Origin: Spirochaetota bacterium
GTDB taxonomy: Bacteria; Spirochaetota; JAGLSM01
Length of the DNA: 6,613 nucleotides
Assembly: GCA_023135745.1 (NCBI GenBank)
Contig: JAGLSM010000122.1
Span: 1 to 6,613, forward strand
Direction of reading: 5' to 3'
The position numbers and the translations under genes were made by a program. Positions within the stretch are counted from its first letter, which is position 1, and every line of letters begins with the position of its first letter. Under the pieces are notes generated by a model. It did not search any database. It saw nothing but the letters and a program-made list of their open reading frames with translations, and was not told where the DNA came from. Below are positions 1 to 6,564 of the stretch, piece after piece.

Positions 1-323
1 ATATTGGGATCATCCGCGGTTACAATAACCATCCCGCCCTTGATACCGGTATACACTGATGTGAACAGAGGATCAGCTGCCACATTTACTCCAACGTGTT
101 TCATTGTAACCAGCGTTCTGGCCCCGGCATACGCAGCGCCTAAACCGACTTCAATAGCAACTTTTTCGTTAACAGACCACTCAGTATATACACCCTCGTA
201 AAGGCAAAAATTCTCCAGGATCTCGGTAGAAGGGGTTCCGGGATATCCGACTCCAACAGTACAACCGGCTTCAAAAGCTCCCAAAGCTATAGCTTCATTA
301 CCGGATAAAATACGTTTTGCCAT
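1..323 (-). CDS. iorA: Indolepyruvate:ferredoxin oxidoreductase alpha subunit, N-terminal part (runs off left edge)
   Basis: The first 107 residues of IorA are visible; the gene continues beyond base 1. IorA carries the thiamine diphosphate site and, with IorB, converts arylpyruvates (indolepyruvate, phenylpyruvate, hydroxyphenylpyruvate) and CoA to arylacetyl-CoA, CO2 and reduced ferredoxin in the cytoplasm of anaerobes. Recognition rests on family motifs in order: LLSGNEA-like start (residues 6-11), GYPGTPSTEI (26-35), EWSVNEKVAIE (48-58) and TMKHVGVNVAADPL (73-86), then VIVTADDP (99-106). These match the pyrimidine-binding domain of the 2-oxoacid:ferredoxin oxidoreductase family; Glu53 of NEK is the likely ThDP-activating glutamate, by analogy with pyruvate:ferredoxin oxidoreductase. 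The ATG is preceded by AAGGA with about 7 nt spacing. The C-terminal [4Fe-4S] domain and the iorB partner would lie outside the window. It is 94 nt downstream of the ligase gene on the same strand with no visible terminator, so co-transcription is likely. Confidence 0.93.
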   Translation of the reverse strand, partial: MAKRILSGNEAIALGAFEAGCTVGVGYPGTPSTEILENFCLYEGVYTEWSVNEKVAIEVGLGAAYAGARTLVTMKHVGVNVAADPLFTSVYTGIKGGMVIVTADDPN

Positions 324-417
324 AAGTCTGTCCTTAGTTATAATTTAGTATTTTTCCGAGTTTTATCATGGGCAGGAACTGGCAGCATATGCTGAAAAGA
401 TCCTGATTTCCCGGTTT
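324..417 (-). other. Spacer between ligase and iorA with a weak nested palindrome
   Basis: This 94-nt spacer contains the perfect palindrome CAGCATATGCTG (383-394). It is flanked by outer complementary arms CAGGA (373-377) and TCCTG (401-405), so the RNA could form a small nested, bulged stem-loop. No U-run follows it in the direction of transcription, so it does not look like an intrinsic terminator. The iorA Shine-Dalgarno AAGGA lies at the end of the spacer. A role as an operator or an mRNA processing site is only a possibility. Confidence 0.35.
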
Positions 418-1692
418 TTATTTTTTATTATTTAAATTACGCAGTGTTCTTGGTTCAACAAAGGAAATTTTTACTTCAATACCAAGCTCATCCTGCAGGC
501 GCCTTGTGATATTGTTTTTCATTTCAAGCATTTTTTTTACTTCATCAAACAGGATTTCCTTCGAAACTTCAACCTGAATTTCCAGTTCTTCACTGCCGCC
601 TTCTTTTTTATTGAGAATACGATAATGCGGCTTAATGTTTTCTGCCTTCAATAATACTTCTTCAATCTGGGAAGGCATAATCTTAATACCCTTGAATATT
701 AGCACATTATCGGTGCGTCCGGTAACCCTGCTCATTCTGGTAAGCGTACGGCCGCAGGAACATGTACCGGGGAGCAAAGAGGCCAGGTCTCCGGTACGGT
801 AACGTATTAGTGGGCAGCCTTCCTTAAAAAGGTTGGTAATAACCAATTCACCGGTTTCGCCAGGCCCAAGAGATTTCCCTGTCTTTGGATCAATAACTTC
901 AACCAGAAATTGGTCTTCATTAATGTGTAATCCGTTTTTCTGTTCACATTCTCCGGAAATGCCGGGTCCCATAATTTCACTGAGTCCATAATTATCATAA
1001 GCCTGAATATGCAGTTTATCTTCAATCTGATGGCGGAGTTCTTCACTCCATGGTTCCGCACCAAATAAGCCGACTTTAAGATGGAGTTCTTCCGGATGCA
1101 GTCCCATTTCCGCCATATAGGAAGCCAGAGTTATAGCATATCCCGGAGTACTGATAAGAACGGAAGTTTTATAGTCCTTCATTATGTAAAGCTGTTTTTC
1201 AATATTTGTATCAGATGATGATGGAATAACACCGGCACCGATTTTTTCAGCTCCCCCGTGAAAGCCAAATCCTCCGGTAAATAGGCTATAGTCCAAAGCA
1301 ATCTGTACAAAGTCGTTATCGGTAACCCCCACCGAGCAAAGAAGCCGGGCAACAATTTCCGACCAATGATTAAGATCATTCTTTGTGTATCCAACAACAA
1401 TAGGTTTGCCGGTTGTGCCTGAAGAAGAATGGATACGGACAATGTCCCGCAATGGCACAGCAAACATATCATAAGGGTAACTTTGTCTTAAGTCTTCTTT
1501 GACGGTAAATGGAATGTGTTTTATATCCTCGACACCTTGTATTTTTTCTATGTCGATTTTACATTCATCAAATTTATTTTTGTAAAAAGCTACATTACGA
1601 TAGACTCGATTCAAAGTACTCTGAAGCCGTTCTGTCTGCAGCTGCTGGATATCTTCCCGCGTCATGGTTTCATATTTGCTATTAAATATCAT
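418..1692 (-). CDS. paaK: Phenylacetate-CoA ligase family enzyme (AMP-forming aryl-CoA ligase)
   Basis: This 424-residue protein of the ANL adenylate-forming superfamily, PaaK branch, interconverts an arylacetate, CoA and ATP with arylacetyl-CoA, AMP and PPi in the cytoplasm. Visible motifs are the phosphate-binding loop SSSGTTGKP (89-97), the A5 motif YDNYGLSE (232-239), YRTGD (298-302), the Cys-containing CSCGRT (311-316), and the hinge region GRTDNVLIFKG (325-335) followed by PSQIEE (340-345). Length is slightly short for the family. Two oddities: the usual HYGAE pocket motif reads HGGAE (145-149), and the protein stops at or one residue after the position expected for the catalytic A10 lysine (Lys423), where SEGK is replaced by LNNK. 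The ATG has a strong AGGAG site 7 nt upstream. It starts 36 nt after livF and precedes iorA, which supports a role on arylacetyl-CoA. The exact aryl substrate (phenyl, hydroxyphenyl or indolyl) cannot be told. Confidence 0.92.
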   Translation of the reverse strand: MIFNSKYETMTREDIQQLQTERLQSTLNRVYRNVAFYKNKFDECKIDIEKIQGVEDIKHIPFTVKEDLRQSYPYDMFAVPLRDIVRIHSSSGTTGKPIVVGYTKNDLNHWSEIVARLLCSVGVTDNDFVQIALDYSLFTGGFGFHGGAEKIGAGVIPSSSDTNIEKQLYIMKDYKTSVLISTPGYAITLASYMAEMGLHPEELHLKVGLFGAEPWSEELRHQIEDKLHIQAYDNYGLSEIMGPGISGECEQKNGLHINEDQFLVEVIDPKTGKSLGPGETGELVITNLFKEGCPLIRYRTGDLASLLPGTCSCGRTLTRMSRVTGRTDNVLIFKGIKIMPSQIEEVLLKAENIKPHYRILNKKEGGSEELEIQVEVSKEILFDEVKKMLEMKNNITRRLQDELGIEVKISFVEPRTLRNLNNKK

Positions 1693-1728
1693 GTGGTAAC
1701 TCCTGCTCTCTATATTTACTCTTTATAG

Positions 1729-2463
1729 TTACTCATCTATACTTTTATAATCTTTTCCGAGATAGGCCCGCTGGACATCATTATTATTTAAAAGGTCATC
1801 CGCGCTGCCTTCCAGCACAATTTGTCCGGTCTCCATAACATAACCACGATCAGCAATACCAAGCGCGGCTTTAGCGTTTTGTTCAATTAATAAAATGGTG
1901 TTGCCGTTTTCTCTGAGTTTCTGAATTGTCGCAAAAATGTCTTTGACGATCAAGGGAGCAAGTCCAATGGATGGTTCATCCAGGAGAATGAGTTTTGGAT
2001 CAGACATAAGTGCCCGGCCAATTGCAAGCATCTGCTGTTCCCCACCTGAGAGAGTTCCGGCAAGCTGTGTTCCGCGTTCATTGAGAATAGGAAACAGGGA
2101 ATAAATATAATCCAGCGCTTCCTGCTGCTGCTCTTTAGATCTATGATGGATTTTAGTATACCCGCCCAGTATCAGGTTTTCCTTAACTGATAAGGTGTTA
2201 AACACATGTCTTCCTTCCGGGATGAGAGTGCAGCCTTTTTTCACTATTTTTTCCGGTGAAATATTTTCAATGTTTTCATTATTGAATACAATGGATCCGC
2301 TGCGGGCATCAATAAGGGCAACAAGCGTTTCAAGCAGGGTTGTTTTACCCGCTCCGTTTGCTCCGATAATGGTGACAATTTCACCCGGAGAAATGTGCAG
2401 GGAAATGCTTTTTAATACTTTTAATTTGCCGTAACCGGCTTGCAGGCTGCGGACTTTAAGCAT
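1729..2463 (-). CDS. livF: Liv-type ABC transporter ATP-binding protein LivF
   Basis: This is one of two cytoplasmic ATPases that drive the importer. With the start at 2463 it has 244 residues, usual for LivF. Motifs: Walker A GANGAGKT (34-41), LivF-typical IPEGRHVF (81-88), ABC signature LSGGEQQ (138-144), Walker B LILLDEP (158-164) with catalytic Glu163, and IEQN (193-196). The switch position there is Gln195 where most ABC ATPases have His; this is normal for LivF and distinguishes it from LivG. The reading frame is open to an ATG at 2523, but that would add 20 non-conserved residues inside livG. Tandem ATGs at 2466 and 2463 both match the family start, and the GGGAG site is better spaced (6 nt) for 2463. 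The gene overlaps the end of livG by 8 nt (11 nt from the first ATG), which implies translational coupling. Confidence 0.94.
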   Translation of the reverse strand: MLKVRSLQAGYGKLKVLKSISLHISPGEIVTIIGANGAGKTTLLETLVALIDARSGSIVFNNENIENISPEKIVKKGCTLIPEGRHVFNTLSVKENLILGGYTKIHHRSKEQQQEALDYIYSLFPILNERGTQLAGTLSGGEQQMLAIGRALMSDPKLILLDEPSIGLAPLIVKDIFATIQKLRENGNTILLIEQNAKAALGIADRGYVMETGQIVLEGSADDLLNNNDVQRAYLGKDYKSIDE

Positions 2464-3220
2464 CATCGTCTCCCAGATATACCTTAATAACTTCTTTATC
2501 ACGCTGAATGGTTTTTGGATCACCTTCCGCGATTTTTACTCCGTAACTGAGAACCATAACCGTATCCGAAATGTCCATGATCAGTGACATATCGTGTTCT
2601 ATAATGAGGATTGTTATCCCCTGATCCCGTATTTTGCTGATTGTTTTTGCAATATCCTCGGTTTCCTGAATATTGAGACCGGCGGCAGGTTCATCCAGTA
2701 GAAGAATCTCCGGCTCCATAGCCAGGCTGCGTGCAAATTCAACGATACGCTGTTTTCCAAAGGGCAGACCGGAAGCTTCCAAATGGGATAAATTTCCGAT
2801 ACCAAGCATGGAAATTATAGCTTCCGCTTTTTCTTTAGTGACTTTTTCTTCATGTCTCGCTCTGGGCAGAGGCATTATAGCATTTAAAAAACCGGCGCGG
2901 CTTCGTATATGCCGGCCCACCATAACATTTTCCAGAACAGTCATATTCCCGAACAGCTTGATATTCTGGAAAGTACGGGACAAGCCCTTTCGTGCTATTT
3001 TATACGGCGGACTATTCTGAATGGTCTCTTTTTTATAGAGGATACTTCCTGAATCCGTTTTGAGACTGCCGGATATAAGATTAAACAGAGTCGTTTTACC
3101 CGCTCCGTTAGGCCCAATAATAGCCTTGATATGGTTTTGTTTTACAGAAAAACTTACATTATCAACGGCACGGAGTCCTCCAAAAGATTTACAGAGATCA
3201 CGCACTTCCAGTATATTCAT
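2456..3220 (-). CDS. livG: Liv-type ABC transporter ATP-binding protein LivG
   Basis: This 254-residue cytoplasmic ATPase pairs with LivF beneath the LivHM membrane dimer. Motifs in order: Walker A GPNGAGKT (36-43), the LivG-typical SRTFQNIKLF with Q-loop Gln85 (81-90), a divergent ABC signature LPFGKQR (152-158) in place of LSGGQ, Walker B ILLLDEP (172-178) with catalytic Glu177, and the switch histidine in IIEHD (206-210, His209). The long segment between Q-loop and signature (about 100-150) and the ending VIKVYLG are usual for LivG. The start ATG overlaps the livM stop in an ATGA (3217-3220). Its own Shine-Dalgarno is weak (a purine-rich GAGAAAG), so reinitiation from livM translation is probable. 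The name LivG reflects family and position; it does not prove that branched-chain amino acids are the cargo. Confidence 0.95.
   Translation of the reverse strand: MNILEVRDLCKSFGGLRAVDNVSFSVKQNHIKAIIGPNGAGKTTLFNLISGSLKTDSGSILYKKETIQNSPPYKIARKGLSRTFQNIKLFGNMTVLENVMVGRHIRSRAGFLNAIMPLPRARHEEKVTKEKAEAIISMLGIGNLSHLEASGLPFGKQRIVEFARSLAMEPEILLLDEPAAGLNIQETEDIAKTISKIRDQGITILIIEHDMSLIMDISDTVMVLSYGVKIAEGDPKTIQRDKEVIKVYLGDDDA
2470..2474 (-). promoter_or_regulatory. Ribosome binding site that decides the livF start
   Basis: GGGAG on the minus strand lies inside the last codons of livG. It is 3 nt from the first of two tandem ATGs (2466) and 6 nt from the second (2463). The spacing favours the second; initiation at both would differ by only one Met. 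Confidence 0.6.
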
Positions 3221-4308
3221 GCTTTATTTACTTTCTCTGATTTTTTTTTAAACAAATCTTTAAAAAACTCTTTCATCCTTGTAAAATTCTCTACCTTTAA
3301 AATTCCGTCAGGAAAAACCAGAATGAAAAGAATGAGGATGGAACCAAAAAAGGCGTCATCGTAACTGCCGAACACACCGCGCAGAGAAAGAAAATTCAGA
3401 ATAAGACTCATACCAAGTGTACCCCAAATGTTTGCCATTCCTCCGACAGCAACCAATGCCACATAGCGGACTGATTTCATAACACCGGCTTCCGCAGGAC
3501 CAATACCTCCAAAAAAATGTGTCAGGAAAACTCCGCTGATACAGGCAAAGACAGCGCTTAATACAAAAATAAAAAGTTTATATTTGGCAGTATTAATTCC
3601 TGAGGCGCCCGCGGCTTCTTCACTGCCGTGAATGGCGCGGAGAGCTCTCCCTGCCCTGGAATGGATCAGATTATACAAAATGATTATACCAAGCAGTACA
3701 ATAAAGCCGGCTATGTAATAGTTTTCAAGACGCAGGGATGAATCTCCGCAAATCTTCAACCCGAACGGCATAGTAAAAGCCGGTACATTGGAAATCCCGT
3801 CCGCTTGACCAAAAATTTTTGATCCTAACAGTATTCGATAAATTATTAAACCAAAACCCAAAGTCGCCATCGCCATATAATGTCCTTTGAGTTTCAGCAC
3901 GGGAATTCCAATGATCAACGCGATTATTATCGTAATCACTATCGCGGTAAAAAGTGCCAGCCAGGGAGATAAATGCAGTATTTCCTTACCATAGGGATCA
4001 ATAGTTGTTGAGGTAAGCCCAATACCGTGTATCAGTTTTATCAGGCCACTTCCGATATATTCTTTGAAATTGGTAGTGGTCAGTACAGCTGTAGTATACC
4101 CGCCTATCGCGAAAAAAGCGGCATGACCAAGAGATATCTGACCTGCATACCCGATAAAAATGCAGAGACTTATAATGATTAGGCTGTAGTATAAGGCCAT
4201 GGTGAGCTGGGTTAAATAAAACTCTGTCCCTATCAGTGAAACAATAAGCTGAATGACTATCATAGCCGCGGTCAATATTAATATTGGTTTAAATTTTTTG
4301 ACCGTCAT
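3217..4308 (-). CDS. livM: Liv-type ABC transporter permease LivM
   Basis: This 363-residue inner-membrane protein forms half of the translocation channel with LivH. Hydrophobic helices cover roughly residues 8-27, 34-54, 58-78, 115-137, 141-161, 198-215, 244-265, 278-300 and 318-334. Family motifs are GYAGQISLGHAAFFAIGGY (53-71) and the cytoplasmic coupling segment SRAGRALRAIHGSEEAA (217-233), which docks on the ATPase. A hydrophilic stretch at about 79-113 between helices is somewhat long. The C-terminus (340-363) is lysine-rich and probably cytoplasmic. The ATG at 4308 has AAGGA 6 nt upstream and lies 12 nt after the livH stop; the TGA stop overlaps the livG start. Identification to the LivM family is firm, cargo is not. 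Confidence 0.94.
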   Translation of the reverse strand: MTVKKFKPILILTAAMIVIQLIVSLIGTEFYLTQLTMALYYSLIIISLCIFIGYAGQISLGHAAFFAIGGYTTAVLTTTNFKEYIGSGLIKLIHGIGLTSTTIDPYGKEILHLSPWLALFTAIVITIIIALIIGIPVLKLKGHYMAMATLGFGLIIYRILLGSKIFGQADGISNVPAFTMPFGLKICGDSSLRLENYYIAGFIVLLGIIILYNLIHSRAGRALRAIHGSEEAAGASGINTAKYKLFIFVLSAVFACISGVFLTHFFGGIGPAEAGVMKSVRYVALVAVGGMANIWGTLGMSLILNFLSLRGVFGSYDDAFFGSILILFILVFPDGILKVENFTRMKEFFKDLFKKKSEKVNKA

Positions 4309-4320
4309 ATAGATTCCTTT

Positions 4321-5211
4321 TTAATATTCCTTTAATGAAGACATTACTTTTTTTACAAACAGACCGCTTGGTTTTATGGCAAGAATTATCACCAGAATGG
4401 TAAGGCTCAGCGCATCCTTATAGGCAAGCGGCAGAAAAATGATACTCAGATTTTCAAGTACGCCAAGGATTAATCCTCCGGCTAAAGCACCGTTGTTATT
4501 GCCAAGACCGCCCAGGATAGCAACGGTAAACCCTTTAATAGCGAGAGATGTGCCGCCGTCATATTGGGTTTGTGTGATAGGTGAAATAACACAGCCTGCC
4601 AGCGCGCCGATCGCGGCGCTTAACATAAAGGAGATGGTAACCATGTTTTTTACATTAATACCGCATAACCAGGCGGCTTTTTTATTAGAAGAACAGGCAC
4701 GCATGGCCCGGCCCAATGTTGTATGTTTAAAAAATATATTTAGTCCAATTATAATAAGAGCGCTCATTCCAAGAACCCATAAATATTGCGGTGATACGTA
4801 AGCGCCCAGTATATTAATAGAAGAAAGCTCATTACCGGTAAAATATGCAAGTGAATGAACCTTTTCATCCCAGATATGCAGGGCTGCTTCCCTGATCATT
4901 ATGGATAAGCCAATGGTTATAATAATCATATTAAGCACAGTTGGTTTTTTCATATGACGGATAAAAAAGAATTCCATAAGAGCGCCTATTATCGTAGTAA
5001 GAACAATAGCAAGCACTAGTGCCATTATTAGAGGCATTACAGTTGAGAGGGAGATTGCAATCATGGCCCCCAGCATCAGGAATTCACCCTGGGCAAAATT
5101 TATAATTCCGGTTGTGTTATAAATAATATTATAACCTATAGCAACCATAACATAGATACTGCCCATAGATATGCCGGTTAATACGTATTGCCAGATTTGT
5201 GTGACAGACAT
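4321..5211 (-). CDS. livH: Liv-type ABC transporter permease LivH
   Basis: This 296-residue inner-membrane permease is close to the usual LivH length. It begins with a family-typical segment, GISMGSIYVMVAIGYNIIY (13-31) then GIINFAQGEFLMLGA (35-49). Further hydrophobic helices lie around 59-79, 92-111, 143-161, 190-210, 228-256 and 266-280. The coupling motif TTLGRAMRA (164-172) with AAWLCGIN (179-186) is the part expected to contact the ATPase. The ATG at 5211 has AGGA about 9 nt upstream. It is the first gene after the spacer that follows the binding-protein gene and is tightly followed by livM, so livHMGF form the compact membrane and ATPase block. Confidence 0.94.
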   Translation of the reverse strand: MSVTQIWQYVLTGISMGSIYVMVAIGYNIIYNTTGIINFAQGEFLMLGAMIAISLSTVMPLIMALVLAIVLTTIIGALMEFFFIRHMKKPTVLNMIIITIGLSIMIREAALHIWDEKVHSLAYFTGNELSSINILGAYVSPQYLWVLGMSALIIIGLNIFFKHTTLGRAMRACSSNKKAAWLCGINVKNMVTISFMLSAAIGALAGCVISPITQTQYDGGTSLAIKGFTVAILGGLGNNNGALAGGLILGVLENLSIIFLPLAYKDALSLTILVIILAIKPSGLFVKKVMSSLKEY

Positions 5212-5287
5212 AGAGTAAAATCCTGAATATTAAAATAGGGGTCATAAAAGATATGTATGTTCTTTTTATGGACAAATAATTTTCACT

Positions 5288-5315
5288 CCCAAAGACCGCT
5301 TGAGCGGTCTTTGGG
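5288..5315 (-). other. Strong intercistronic stem-loop between the binding-protein gene and livH
   Basis: A perfect 12-bp inverted repeat (CCCAAAGACCGC / GCGGTCTTTGGG) surrounds a 4-nt loop. It begins 22 nt after the binding-protein stop and ends 76 nt before livH. The bases after it in the transcription direction read AGTGAAAATTATTTG, which is A/T-rich but not a U-tract, and the opposite direction has no U-run either. It is therefore not a textbook intrinsic terminator. By analogy with other importer operons it may stabilise the 3' end of the binding-protein mRNA or partly attenuate read-through, so that the binding protein is made in excess over the permeases. That role is inferred. Confidence 0.65.
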
Positions 5316-5337
5316 GATACCCGCTTCAGTATACATT

Positions 5338-6498
5338 TTATTTTACTTTATAAAGAACAAAAGATCCATTTTTAACTGTCAATATGGAAAGAGAGCCAAT
5401 GCTCAGACCATTGTGATCAGTTGGAGAAAATGTGAAAATACCACCTGTTCCCGGAAGGTTTCTCAGGTTTTCAATGGCTGTGCGGACTTTTTCTTTATCA
5501 AGTGATCCAGCTTTTTTAATACCGGCAACAAGAACCATGAGAGCGTCATAAGCATGTCCACCGAAGGTACTGACGTTTTCCTTGTATTTGCTTTCATAAT
5601 CTTTTTTATACTTTAGAAGCACCGGTTTTTGTATGTTATCATCGGACAGCATATCAGCTACAAAGAGACGGCCGCATGGAAAAATGATACCTTCGCCAGC
5701 TTTACCTGCAGCTTTCGCGTATTTGAGGTTACCAAAACCATGGCTTTGAAACAGAGGCACATTGAAGTTTAACTGTTTCATGTTTTTAGCTACAATAGCC
5801 TGGGCAGGAACAATGGACCAGTTGATGACAGCCTGGACTTTTTTTGCTTTCAGCTTGGTTAATACACCTGTCAGGTCTGTTGCTTTTTTATCATAGACTT
5901 CACTGATTAGAACCTCAATCCCGTATTTAGGGGCCAGTTTTTCCAATTGTTTTTTACCGGCATTGCCGAAACCTGTGTTACCGGTTATGACACCAATTTT
6001 CTTAATTAACATTCTGTTCATGGTTCCAAAGATCTGCATTACAACATGACTGTCTTTTTGCGGTGTCTTAAAAACATATTTTGCTACAGGATTAACAATA
6101 ACTTCCGCAGCTGCGCAGGAAATCAGAATCATTTTATTCTGTTCGCAGATGTTTTTGATTTTCATTGTTTCACCGCTGGTTGATGGACCAATAATAGCAA
6201 ACACCTTGTCTTCATTAATAAGCTGCTTGGTAAAAGAGATAGCCTTAGCAGGACTGCCGGCTGAATCCTTTATAATAAGCTCGATTTTTTTACCGTTGAT
6301 ACCACCTTTTTTGTTGATCTGTTCTACCATCATTTCCACAGTTTTTTTCTCGGGCGCTCCTAAAAAGGACGCTGGTCCGGTTACAGCAAAGATCGCACCG
6401 ATTTTAATAACATCGTCCGAACCTTTTGATGACTTACATGAGGAAAGAGAGACAAGCATAACAGCACAAAGACTGAGAATTAAAATTTTCTTAAACAT
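5338..6498 (-). CDS. Liv-type ABC transporter substrate-binding lipoprotein
   Basis: This 386-residue extracytoplasmic receptor delivers the ligand to LivHM. Residues 1-20 form a signal peptide (MFKK, then a hydrophobic run) ending in the lipobox LSSC (18-21), so Cys21 is probably lipidated and the mature protein membrane-anchored. The body matches the periplasmic binding protein type I fold of the Leu/Ile/Val family: IKIGAIFAVTGPASFLG (31-47), INKKGGINGKKIELI (61-75), IIGPSTSGE (102-110), and near the C-terminus HAYDALMVLVAGIKKAG (315-331). Ser/Thr residues 106-108 are likely ligand carboxylate contacts. The later pocket segment reads FQSHGFGN (250-257), without the acidic residue that amino-acid-binding members use for the amino group; this alignment is by eye. 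The start has AAGGAG 8 nt upstream. It is the first gene after the promoter. The ligand may be an aromatic acid or aromatic amino acid; the fold does not settle this, so no gene symbol is assigned. Confidence 0.92.
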   Translation of the reverse strand: MFKKILILSLCAVMLVSLSSCKSSKGSDDVIKIGAIFAVTGPASFLGAPEKKTVEMMVEQINKKGGINGKKIELIIKDSAGSPAKAISFTKQLINEDKVFAIIGPSTSGETMKIKNICEQNKMILISCAAAEVIVNPVAKYVFKTPQKDSHVVMQIFGTMNRMLIKKIGVITGNTGFGNAGKKQLEKLAPKYGIEVLISEVYDKKATDLTGVLTKLKAKKVQAVINWSIVPAQAIVAKNMKQLNFNVPLFQSHGFGNLKYAKAAGKAGEGIIFPCGRLFVADMLSDDNIQKPVLLKYKKDYESKYKENVSTFGGHAYDALMVLVAGIKKAGSLDKEKVRTAIENLRNLPGTGGIFTFSPTDHNGLSIGSLSILTVKNGSFVLYKVK

Positions 6499-6535
6499 TC
6501 TTATAACTCCTTATTAATATTAATTATTAAAAACT

Positions 6536-6564
6536 ACATTAGCCAATCCTGGTATTCTTGTCAA
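6536..6564 (-). promoter_or_regulatory. Predicted sigma70-type promoter for the operon
   Basis: On the minus strand a perfect -35 box TTGACA (6559-6564) is followed by a 17-nt spacer and a -10 box TAATGT (6536-6541). The -10 matches TATAAT only at T1, A2 and T6. Transcription would start near 6529, giving a leader of about 30 nt with the AAGGAG ribosome site. It is the only good promoter seen on this strand and stands directly before the first gene. Confidence 0.62.

Noticed and set aside
395..430. Frameshift or broken end in the ligase gene at the A-rich run
   Set aside because: Reading past the stop in other frames did not give a recognisable SEGK-type tail, and the spacing to Lys423 is already as expected, so the gene is called intact though short.
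2464..2523. Upstream ATG for livF giving a 264-residue protein
   Set aside because: The extra 20 residues lie inside livG, are not LivF-like, and the start lacks a ribosome site as good as the GGGAG before the ATGs at 2466 and 2463.
2673..3020. 115-codon open frame on the plus strand opposite livG
   Set aside because: It lies wholly antisense to a conserved ATPase gene, has no recognisable motif and no convincing ribosome site. It is a shadow of livG codon composition.
2340..3120. Two similar segments with CCCGCTCCGTT (about 2348 and 3098) as a DNA repeat
   Set aside because: They are the Walker A codons of the paralogous ATPases livF and livG, so the similarity is protein homology.
4439..4801. 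120-codon open frame on the plus strand opposite livH
   Set aside because: It is antisense to a clear permease gene; its proline- and arginine-rich translation is what the reverse of a membrane protein gene gives.
5212..5287. Separate promoter for livHMGF in the spacer
   Set aside because: A TTGTCC hexamer is present but no acceptable -10 box lies 16 to 18 nt from it.
5288..5315. Intrinsic terminator ending the binding-protein transcript
   Set aside because: No U-tract follows the stem in either direction, and no good new promoter is seen between it and livH. Partial attenuation remains possible.
6149..6517. 122-codon plus-strand open frame with a hydrophobic translation reaching into the leader
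   Set aside because: It is antisense to the binding-protein gene and its signal peptide; no family motif or ribosome site supports it.
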